Of a stretch of 64,000 bases of DNA, positions 56,460 to 64,000 are shown in pieces. Origin of the DNA: Ornithodoros turicata (taxonomy: Eukaryota > Arthropoda > Arachnida > Ixodida > Argasidae); the NCBI RefSeq assembly GCF_037126465.1, contig NC_088201.1:227980016-228044015 (forward strand). Reading direction: 5' to 3'. Numbering within the stretch: the first letter of the stretch is position 1; every line of letters starts with the position of its first letter. The notes under the pieces are model-generated. The model was given only the letters and a program-made list of their open reading frames with translations, ran no database searches and was not told the DNA's origin. Both the position numbers and the translations under genes were made by a program.

Positions 56460-58100
56460 CGCTTAAGATAAATCGTGTGTCCTTTTTCTGTGCTTTCTTC
56501 ACGCAGGGACAATGCAAATGAGTATTTAGCATTATGCAATAATTATCTGATAGCAGAAATGAATGTCTTTGTCACAGTTTATTAGCCTGTGCCTCGTTAT
56601 TTTATTTTGTTCTCTTTTCTCTAGCTATGCGAGCAGAAGTGCGTGTAATTTTTTGCTGCTCTTTTCTTATTTTCTCTACGTTTACGCAGAAGAAAGCCTC
56701 CTGGTAAAAGCTGAATATTGTTCTATCAGTTTGTTTGATTTTGTTGGGTGTTCGATATCTTGATGAAGTAAGCAGTGCTTAATTTTGCAGTCATGGTTTT
56801 TTGAGCAGAAATGCTGGTATCTGAGCACGGAGTAAAAAGTCCTATGTTTCTCTGCTCCCTAAGAAAATTTGTGCGTCATTTTCCAAGCAGACCGCGTTTA
56901 GTTTACGCGAAATAGAAAAATGAAGTTCCGTATGCTCTATGATTTCCGGTCGCAGGCTTAAGCCCTTTTCCCGATGAGCAGTATTTTGTATGCGATGTCG
57001 CATGTCTGAACTTGTTCAGTAGTGTTGCAATATTTACCCTTCACTAATATCTTTTTGCTGTCATGTTGTGCTAGCAGCGTAGCAATAAGCGGGGATTCTC
57101 CGAATATTCCTGAGCGGTTCGACCTAAGCTTTTTTCCTGCTCACTTAAGGAAATTTGTGTATCCCTGTCCTGTGCTTTCTTTACACAAGGGTAATGCGAC
57201 TGGGTATGTGGCATTATGCAGGAATTATCTGGTGGCAGAAATGGGTGTCTCCCAGTTTAATAGCGTGCGCTACGGTTTCTTGCAGTTACAGCTATTGGGA
57301 CACAAATGCGTGTAAATGTTCGCATTTTTTTTCTTCTTTCACTGCTTTTACTCAGAATGTAGGTGAGGGGAAAAAGTAAGCATCTAGGTAGAGCAGGAGA
57401 AAGCCGCTCGGCAGAGGAAATTTGTTTTTTGTTATATGTTTTTGAGTGTCAGTACTCACTTTGCTTGGTATGTTGATGGAGTAAGCTGTATGCAGTTATA
57501 AGTATTTGCGCAGAAATGCTGGTATGTGAGCGTGGAGGAGAAATTCCAATAAAGCACCACTCCTTGTGCATTCCTGAGCTGCTGTGTGTGCGGGCGTGCT
57601 TTTTTTCCTGGTTTACGACGTCATCATGGCATGTTGGGGCTTCTTTAGCAGTGTTGCAATTTTACCCGCCGCTATGATCTTGTTATATTGTGTTAGCCGC
57701 TTAGCGATGTCCGGTGACTCTGCTATTATTCCTGAGCACTCCGTCTTAAGCCTTTTCCCTTCCCGCTTAAAGGAATTTGTGTGCCCTCGTCCTGTGCTTT
57801 CTTTACGAAGGGACAATGAGGCTGTGTATGTAGCATTATGCAAGAATTATCTGATACCAGACATGAGTGTCTTTTTTTTAGTTTATTAGCATATGCTTCA
57901 GTTTTTGAAGCCAAGCACAAGTGTGCGCAATTTTTGCTGCTCTTTCCTCAAATCACTGCTTTTGCGCAGAAGAAAGTCGCATGCTAAAGCTGAGTAGTGC
58001 GTTTCTCTGCTTGTTTGTTAGATGTTGTTAGGAGCTCGGTATGTTGAAGTAGTAAGCTGTTATAGGTATTCGTGCAGAAACGCTTGCATCTGAGCGCAGG
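56460..58100. repeat. Three diverged tandem units (~620-680 bp) inside the long-TIR element
   Basis: The anchor TGTGCTTTCTT followed by a GGGACAATG-like word lies at 56489, 57171 and 57793. In each unit it is followed by GCATTATGCA..AATTATCTG, GAAATG..TGTCT, and a later TTTGCTGCTCTTT...GCAGAAGAAAG segment. Frames of 60-100 codons in each unit (for example with SRLAMSGDS) recur because the units are repeats. None has domain support. Confidence 0.6.
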
Positions 58101-58857
58101 ATAGGAATTCCTGAGGCACGGCACCCTCAGTGTAAATTAATTATTTTGGATGTGAGTCTGTTTCACTGCATGACAAGGCTGAAATGGGAAGAGAGAAAAA
58201 ATTGGAGTGCTTCATTAATAGCGATGCACCTAATAGGCCAATTATAGTTTCCATAGAAAGTAGAATTTTAATAGGCTCCTAAAATTATAGTTTTGTTGTA
58301 GTTTTTCTAAACTGCAATGAAATGATCATTAATATGGTGGGAATGCAATCATGTTCCCGTAAAGGCGTTGTGTCTAGTCCTCCGTCGAGCGCGAATAGGA
58401 CTTTGCCCCCGGCTTTCGCGCCTTTTTGCTCGCAGGTGTAGCCTCAGACAACGAATGTGTGACCATAGAAAGGGTCATGTATTACACAAACCTGGTTATG
58501 ATATTGAGTGGTCTCACTTATTATTTTAAAAGGGCAGTGGTAGTTTACTGGTGTTGTGATTCTAATGACCATGATGAGCCTTTGGGGGTGAAAATCGCTA
58601 ATATGCATGGTGTTTTTTTTGTGTTGAATTTTGTTGTGAAAATGAACGTTATTAACAGTCGGACAAAGGAAATAACCTTGCGATTCAATAAAGAATAGGA
58701 GTGTTTGTCTTTGCCACTGTCTTCTTCAGGCAGGATGTGATGATGTCATGCAGTCTGTAGCAATGCATTGACCGTTACTGGAAAAAAGTGTAGCAATCGA
58801 AAAATGGTGTGTGTTGTCCTGGACGGATTTATGATCAGCACTGTTTTTGAATAAGAG

Positions 58858-60530
58858 GAGTCCGTGTGCTTAGAAATACTTTGATGCTGGTTTTGTTCTT
58901 TGTTCAATTGTTTCTCTTTGCTCCCCCCCCCTTGTTGTTTGACAAACATGCGCTGACATGCCCTGACCTGTTCTGTCATGTTTTCCTTCTACATGTAGTT
59001 TTTTTCAGAACGAACATTCTTGACCATGTCGATAGTGCTGTCTTGAATGGGAGTAGTGCTATCCTAAATAATTTTGCGATTCATTTAGTTCAGAGAGTAA
59101 CCAGACGGGGGACAGGTGCATGGCTTTATCCAGTCGAGGAACAAAGCGACATTATTCAGTTAGCTGCCTGGCTCTCGGGAAGGATGGACATGTCTCGATT
59201 AGCTCATTGTATGTAGCCATTGTAGGTGTTAGGATATTTTGTTCTTTTGCAAGTCTAATTTAGTAAGACTTTGGTAATGAAATGCTTAATTCCTACAATC
59301 ACCTCTCATGTATGGTGTTTTTCTGCGATAGATCCCAATGCAATCATTATAGTAGAATAAAGGAAATTGGGATAGTGATTCAATAAATAACAGGTCCCCT
59401 GTCTAGAGCGTACGCGTCCTCGAGCCACGCAGCTGCATGATGACGTATACCGCAGCACTATTGCTTCACGTGGACCCCGTTCAGAGGAGCATTAGTGAAA
59501 AAAAAACAGTGTAGGCCTGAGACAATAGGATGACGTCACGACCAATGAGCATAGCCTGCAGGGGGTGCAGGGATTCACTCTTCGACACTGACGGGTGTGG
59601 ACGCATTAATTATGTTCCTAGCAATTCGTTGGCCGTTAGTGGAAGGGCGTAGCTTCGGTGGGGTTCTGTCTGCTTCAGATGGGGTGCCGATGTGTTGTTC
59701 ATCACTGCTGAATCGTGCATTTTGTGTCGAACGGATTTACAATGAGGGAATGTAGTGTACGTGTCCGATGGTGGTGAGTGTTCACTCTGTTCAAGTGTTT
59801 TTCTGTGTTTGCTTTCCTCTGTTGCCCGGCAGTTGTGCGATTTGTCCTGACATGCCCCGACATGCATGCTTTCCTTTGTTGACGCTTTGTATTTTTTTCT
59901 TTTTGACAAGGAACATTCTAGTCTTGACGATGTCGATAGTGCTAGGCTGAATGGGAATAGTGCTATTCTTAATAATTTTGCGATTAAATTAGTTCAGAAA
60001 TCAACCGCAAGAGGGACAGATGCATGACTTTATAGAGGAGAAAAAGCATTACGATTCAGTTCCGTGCTTGGCTGTCGGATGGAGTAGGCGCATAGTTATG
60101 CGCTCCTTGTTACCCGTACTCTGTGTTGATTTGTTGAGTGTCTAGTCCTCTTCTTAGCCATTGATGGAGTTACGTTTGAGGATATTTTCTTCTTTTGCAA
60201 GTCTAATTTAGTTAGACTTTGGAATTCCTACAATCACCTCTTATGTATTGTGTTTTTCTGCAACAGTTCCCTATGCAATCGTTATAGTAGAATAAAGGAC
60301 ATAATCTTGGGCTAGTGATTCAATAAATAACAGGTCCCGTCTAGAACGTACGCGTCCTTGAGCCACGCAGCTGCGTGATGACGTAATACCGCGACACTAT
60401 TGTTTCAGGTGGACCTTGTCCAGAGTAGTATTACTGAAAAAAAAAAGTGTAGCCCTGAGACAATAGGATGACGTCACGACCAATGAGCAACGCAAGAAGA
60501 GGGCGCAGGAATGCTCTTCGCTCTTAGCCT
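58858..60530. repeat. Two ~940-bp tandem units inside the long-TIR element
   Basis: AATAACAGGTCCC occurs at about 59387 and 60327. Shared blocks include GTCGATAGTGCT, ATAATTTTGCGATT, TTTTGCAAGTCTAATTTAGT, CCTACAATCACCTCT, GAGCCACGCAGCTGC and GACAATAGGATGACGTCACG, in the same order. A third relative of the GCCTGGCTCTCGG block is at 60677 within the right inverted repeat, so repeats and ends share ancestry. GATGACGTCACG contains the CRE-like palindrome TGACGTCA twice per array; regulatory meaning is speculative. Confidence 0.65.
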
Positions 60531-61179
60531 CTCGTAGGTGGTCACCGCGGAGGGCGCTAAGGTCGCGCGGGTATGCGTAGCTGCCGCGGCGCGGCGTCCC
60601 AGTCAGTTGCTCGCTGGCTCTCGCGGAGAGGAGACGTTCGCTCGGTTGCTCCGCAGTCGCCGCGCCCGCTCAGTTTCTGCCTGGCTCTCGGATGGATGGC
60701 TCTCTCATCATCGCCGCAGGGGAAAAAGGTCAGTGATTTACCGATGTTTGAGAGTTCTTTTAACGTGCTCGTGTTAAGGCTTTTCTCGCCTTACGCGCAT
60801 GTTTAGACTTGTTTAGCTGTGTCCAGTACCAAGTCTGTTGACTCTCGTTTACAGTCGTGTGGCTAGTGGTTCCCGCCTTGTGTTAGCCGCGTAGTGTTGT
60901 GCGGTGACGCTGTGGTTAGGCCTTTTCCCTCGCATGCCTAGACTTGTTGAGCAGTGCTGCCATTTTTACGTGCCGCTAGTACTTTGTTGTTTTGTCTTTC
61001 TCGCATAGAGCGACGATGCTGGCACCATCTGGTGTGACGCCTTGCAACTAGGTGGCTACCTGCCTCTGCAACCGTCATGGCTCAGTCGCGCGCACTGGCG
61101 TGGTTTCTTCAAAATGGCGTTGTTGATTTTCAAATAAATTAGTTCTCACTGTCTGCTTCCTTTCTATCTATTTTTTTTT

Positions 61180-61334
61180 CTACAACCCGACTTTTACATA
61201 GAAAATCCACGTCAAGTATTGCATTGAGTTAGATTTTGCACAATTTAAAAATATTCAAAATTTTAAATTTAAAATCATTTAAAGTAAAAAGTGCAAAACT
61301 TGCCGCGGATTTTCTGTGTAAAACTTGGGTTGTA
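61180..61334. repeat. Terminal palindrome, right end of the long-TIR element
   Basis: Mirror of the left terminal palindrome: TACAACCCGACTTTTACATA and CAAGTATTGCATTGAG on the left side pair with AAACTTGCCGCGGATTTTCT and AAAACTTGGGTTGTA on the right side, with an AT-rich centre. Confidence 0.65.
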
Positions 61335-61849
61335 TAATTAATTGTTGTATAGTTAATTGGTTGCAATAATTATTAGTTCTCACTGCCTATAGCACCATGC
61401 GTCGGAGGTCGGGATGCCCAATATGTCGCCGTATTATAGGCCGCCAAGCCCTACATGTAACATAATTGGCCCAATGTTGTCCCTGCTAAGGTGTGGTTAT
61501 TACTTGCTCTGCCTTGTATACTTACCCCAACTAGTATGTTGAGAACCTTCCTTGCTGAGGAGCTTTCTGAAAACGACACACTTTAAGTTTCGATGGAGCC
61601 ATTTTGATGACCATTAGCTGACTTTCGCACTGAAGATCGGAACGATAGCAGCACACCAGCAGAATATATAAACAGAACTATAGCTTTGGTGAAAACCTAG
61701 ATAGTAAGCACGTTGAACAATGGTCAACTGTTTATGCTAAAACACATTCTCTTGCATTCGGCGTGAAACGACTTGCATTGAATTTTCTTGTAAGGGGTCT
61801 GCGATCTAGGAGAGGCATCTTGCGTCGTGTGTTATTCCCTCGAACTCAC

Positions 61850-62001
61850 CTCGTAAATACGTAGACGATGTCGGACTCGTTGACCCCAGGGTATTCAACT
61901 ATTCTTCCCTTAAGTCTCTCAGAGGTTCTCTCTGAGTCAATTGACTGAAACTGTCTCCCAGGAATTTCCACGAGGTGGTTTCTTTCCTGTTCCTCATTCA
62001 G
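61850..62001 (-). CDS. Convincing internal exon, gene unknown (perhaps helicase-like)
   Basis: On the minus strand TGTGTATTTCCAG precedes and GTGAGTTCG follows a 152-base open exon reading LNEEQERNHLVEIPGRQFQS, then IDSERTSERLKGRIVEYPGV and NESDIVYVFTR. Both splice sites are strong. The pattern N...L..IPG..F.SID recalls the segment of PIF1/Helitron-type helicases where a nucleotide-sensing loop precedes SxD, but one exon is not enough to name it. It could be a host gene or a Helitron remnant. Flanking exons lie outside or were not found. Confidence 0.5.
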
Positions 62002-62497
62002 CTGGAAATACACACGGTTAACAAAGTCATGCATGTGTCCCTATGTCATGAAATTCCGTTGCTTTCAATATTTATCATCATCAGTGCCGCCAGTGTGGTC
62101 GCTCCGTGACTTAGGCTCAGATTTTTTAATGGGACTGTCCTTCCGCTGCTTTCGTTTTTTTCCTGAGGAACCCACAAAGCTACTCTCGACAGAAGGTAGT
62201 CTTCTTTACCTAGTTGAACTCGGCTTCAGTTTTTCTGCTTCCAACTGCTTCCAGCAGTGAGTCTGATTGCAAGAGTACAGAGCATAACTTTACTAACCGC
62301 GGCTTAAAGACAAGCCATCGTCCTATATTTTGAACCTAAAAATGTTTAGAATTGCACTACATGGGTTTGAGAATGGACGATTGCAAGCAATCAGAGTGCT
62401 GAATGAAGCACGCGTTGCGCCATGGGAGCTTATTGAACTGAGAAAGACAGAATTGCCGATTATGTTTCATTTTCGATTACTTTAACACGTGTTAACT
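62002..62497. other. No recognisable gene
   Basis: A 75-codon plus frame (62033-62260) has no support. The right edge is the flank of the Ty3/gypsy LTR. Confidence 0.4.
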
Positions 62498-62634
62498 TGT
62501 AGTGCTAGAGGCACAAGACAGTACACAGACGTGAGGAAAGACCGGCCAGCCGAACAACGGCCCGAGCTGGCTGTGCAGTCGTGTTTTATTACCCGCGCGC
62601 CTTGATCATTGGTGCGCGGACGTCATGCTGCACA
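62498..62634 (-). mobile_element. 3' LTR of gag-pro Ty3/gypsy element
   Basis: On the minus strand it starts TGTGCAGCATGACG, has GGTAATAAAACAC as polyadenylation-like signal and ends CTAGCACTACA, like the LTRs at 160-299 (shared ATCAAGGCGCG.....AATAAA core and CACTACA end). The 5' border is uncertain, because the same bases also encode KPVQHDV, the expected start of the polymerase region, so deletion junction and LTR start coincide within about 15 bp. Confidence 0.6.
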
Positions 62635-63164
62635 GGCTTGGTCCAGTCCGGCGGTTTGGTAAGAGCCGGGTACTCCTTCAATATGGAGGCGAAGGGCAAG
62701 TCTGGAGCACAGCAGGACGAGACGCGCAATGGAGAAATAGGCAGTGTGAGGCCGTGAACAGATAAGGAAGTGGTACGGTCTATCAGGCGCTTCCCGTTGA
62801 CATCGACGAGCAGCTTAAAATGATTCAAGAAGTCAGCTCCCAGAATTGCTTGAGTGACGTCTGCTACGAGGAAAAGCCACCGGAAATCTCTTCGCAGCCC
62901 GATATTTAGGGTGAGAGATTTCTGGCCGTAGACGGGGATAGTAGAAGCGTTAGCGGCCTTGAGGGAGAGGCAGGGTTGTCGAGATCGGGAAAAGCTGCTG
63001 CTGGCAGGAATGACGCTGACCTCAGCCCCTGTGTCGACGAGGAACCGAGTGCCATTGGCACGGTCGACGATGTGAAAGAGGCGGCTGTCGTCAAGGCCGG
63101 GTCCACTTGCCGCCATTAGTGGGAGGCCGGCGGGTTTCCCGTCCAGGTACAAGGAAGCAGGCAA
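62589..63164 (-). CDS. Ty3/gypsy aspartic protease, polymerase missing
   Basis: The frame reads SRLFHIVDRANGTRFLVDTG and AEVSVIPAS: the DTGAEVS active-site motif of retropepsin (about residues 40-46), then AILGADFLNHFKLLVDV, the second conserved ILG.DFL motif. This protease matures the gag-pol polyprotein. The frame continues to LTKPPDWTKPVQHDV, where a gypsy reverse transcriptase normally begins, then enters the LTR and stops at a TAA inside its AATAAA region. RT, RNase H and integrase are absent. It overlaps the gag frame by 49 bases in another frame, so it needs a frameshift or reflects a one-base mutation in an originally single gag-pol frame. Confidence 0.85.
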   Translation of the reverse strand: MPASLYLDGKPAGLPLMAASGPGLDDSRLFHIVDRANGTRFLVDTGAEVSVIPASSSFSRSRQPCLSLKAANASTIPVYGQKSLTLNIGLRRDFRWLFLVADVTQAILGADFLNHFKLLVDVNGKRLIDRTTSLSVHGLTLPISPLRVSSCCAPDLPFASILKEYPALTKPPDWTKPVQHDVRAPMIKARG

Positions 63165-63979
63165 TGATTGGCGTTCGCACCAAAGCGACGGTGGTACCAG
63201 CAGAGGCCACCTGAACTGTCCGACCGAGAGCGCGATCGGCGTTCCGACGGGGGGCCTCGGCGGTGTCGAGGGCGGCGCGGACTTGGGGATCGCGGGCGGG
63301 TGACAAGTGACGCGACAAGCTGCGTGAGGTGGCTGATCTGCTGCGCCATCACCTGAATGTCGGGTGGAGAAAGGGGGGAACGATGGTCGGCCTGTGGCGG
63401 AGGAGTGGCGTTCTGTAAAGCCGCAGGTCGCTCAAGGACGCTGACTTGGTGTGGTGAGGCGACTTCCATGACCGCGTCAGCAAGGGAAGCAAGCTCGTCC
63501 AGGGGTAGGTTCGACGCGGTGGCCAGAACCAATTGGACGTTAGTTGGCAGGCGTTGCATGAAAAGTTGGTGCAGGAATCGGTCACCGGCTGCGGAAACGT
63601 CGTCTCCCAAAAGCTGCTTCATCCGACGTAAAAGCTGCGTTGGACGCCTATCGCCGAGCTCTTCTGCAGATAACAACTGCCTGAGACGTTCGCGGTCCGA
63701 TGTGGAAGTGCGTTTGAGCAAAGCAGCCTTAAGTCGGTCGTACGGGTGCTCGGGTGGTGGGGAGGTGATGAGATCGTGCACCTCTTCGGCGGCGGTTGGA
63801 GACAGAGCCGAGATGACGTTGTAGAACCGGGTGGTCTGGGAAGTGATGCCGGACAGATGAAACTGCGCTTCGGCTTGGGCAAACCAAATGGCTGGATTGC
63901 GGTCCCAGAATGGAGGTAGTTTGACGGCGACAGCGGTTACGTGTGGTGATGATGGCGCCGCGTTGTCGCCTTGAGACAT
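63116..63979 (-). CDS. Ty3/gypsy gag, 287 aa
   Basis: Begins MSQGDNAAPSSPHVTAVAVK, then LPPFWDRNPAIWFAQAEAQF, FYNVISALSPTAAEEVHDLI, the capsid-like start common in arthropod gypsy gag. The middle has RQLLSAEELGDRRPTQLLRR and RFLHQLFMQRLPTNVQLVLA, the helix used for assembly. A basic tail PRSPSPRRPRHRRGPPSER precedes a single cysteine/histidine knuckle CWYHRRFGANANHCLLPC. It forms the particle that packages element RNA. ATG at 63979 follows a short leader that runs off the window, so the 5' LTR lies to the right. Codon use is GC-rich, unlike the flanks, suggesting a recent insertion. Confidence 0.85.
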   Translation of the reverse strand: MSQGDNAAPSSPHVTAVAVKLPPFWDRNPAIWFAQAEAQFHLSGITSQTTRFYNVISALSPTAAEEVHDLITSPPPEHPYDRLKAALLKRTSTSDRERLRQLLSAEELGDRRPTQLLRRMKQLLGDDVSAAGDRFLHQLFMQRLPTNVQLVLATASNLPLDELASLADAVMEVASPHQVSVLERPAALQNATPPPQADHRSPLSPPDIQVMAQQISHLTQLVASLVTRPRSPSPRRPRHRRGPPSERRSRSRSDSSGGLCWYHRRFGANANHCLLPCTWTGNPPASH

Positions 63980-64000
63980 CGTCGGAGAGGGTTGGGATTG

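Larger units (their letters stand above)
54657..61340. mobile_element. 6.7-kb element with ~0.6-0.7-kb terminal inverted repeats
   Basis: 54657-55250 and 60658-61340 are inverted copies throughout. TAATTATACAACCCAAG at the left is mirrored by CTTGGGTTGTATAATTA at the right. Inner words such as CGGTTGCAGAGGCAACACAC / TGCCTCTGCAACCG and GTCTAGGCATGC / GCATGCCTAGAC match, as do GGTAAATCACTCACCTTTTT / AAAAAGGTCAGTGATTTACC and GAGAGCCACTCAGAAACTGAG / CTCAGTTTCTGCCTGGCTCTC. The outermost TAATTA is palindromic, so it may be a 6-bp target duplication or part of the repeat. No transposase, integrase or polymerase is recognisable. The interior is itself built from tandem repeats. It may be a large non-autonomous DNA transposon or a fold-back element. 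Confidence 0.7.

Noticed and set aside
56041..56532. 163-codon minus-strand frame inside the long-TIR element
   Set aside because: It passes through ATATCTAGG and GTGT simple repeats and repeated blocks; no motif.
58700..58745. Further hammerhead-like sequence (minus: CTGAAGAAGACAGTGGC, then AAAC)
   Set aside because: The stem-loop II return strand and the G of GAAAC are missing; at most a decayed relative.
54657..61340. Integrated DNA virus or Maverick with genes
   Set aside because: No polymerase, integrase, ATPase, protease or capsid motif found in any frame; only the long TIRs and possible 6-bp duplication are suggestive.

Overview
This window looks like intergenic or intronic nuclear DNA of an arthropod, most likely an ixodid (hard) tick. 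The evidence is the lack of dense coding, spliced-looking exons (AG acceptors, GT donors), many degenerate mobile elements, and tRNA-headed SINE units that I recognise as resembling the tick Ruka family. The species is inferred, not proven. No bacterial or viral gene organisation is present. Almost all long open frames are chance frames or transposon remnants.

Layout. 1-299: 5' end of a minus-strand Ty3/gypsy element (gag start, primer-binding site, 140-bp LTR). 4.1-4.9, 8.9-9.4 and perhaps 12.4-13.3 kb: TA-flanked terminal-inverted-repeat elements. 8.1-8.7 kb: broken ORF1 of a non-LTR element. 9.6-10.4 kb (minus) and 11.3-16.6 kb (plus): two divergent, multi-exon, probably decayed genes; the minus one has a C2H2 finger. 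17.2-17.9 kb: a 236-bp tandem repeat bounded by a 12-bp direct repeat, carrying hammerhead-ribozyme-like folds. 22.0-22.7 (minus) and 28.6-30.6 kb (plus): broken copies of one Penelope-like element (PLE). 23.8-34.9 kb: several fold-back elements and an 81-bp self-complementary minisatellite. 36.4-37.7 kb: broken RNase-H-bearing non-LTR element (minus). 42.5-45.1 kb: a nearly intact PLE with reverse transcriptase and GIY-YIG endonuclease, followed by more hammerhead-like units (45.2-45.7 kb). 47.8-50.6 kb: tandem tRNA-SINE array split by a 1.67-kb insertion. 51.46-51.58 kb: solo LTR. 52.6-53.7 kb: broken non-LTR reverse transcriptase. 54.66-61.34 kb: a 6.7-kb element with about 0.6-0.7-kb terminal inverted repeats whose ends are themselves palindromes. 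61.85-62.0 kb: one convincing exon. 62.5-64 kb: minus-strand Ty3/gypsy element with gag and protease but no reverse transcriptase or integrase.

The most interesting theme is the hammerhead-like RNA units. The 236-bp array at 17.2 kb is organised like an animal retrozyme: a non-autonomous tandem unit whose RNA could self-cleave into circularisable monomers. A diverged relative lies at 45.6 kb, 0.5 kb from the end of a PLE that carries a similar hairpin in its 3' UTR. PLEs are the proposed enzymatic partners of such units, so this window may hold both the donor and the parasite. That link is inference.
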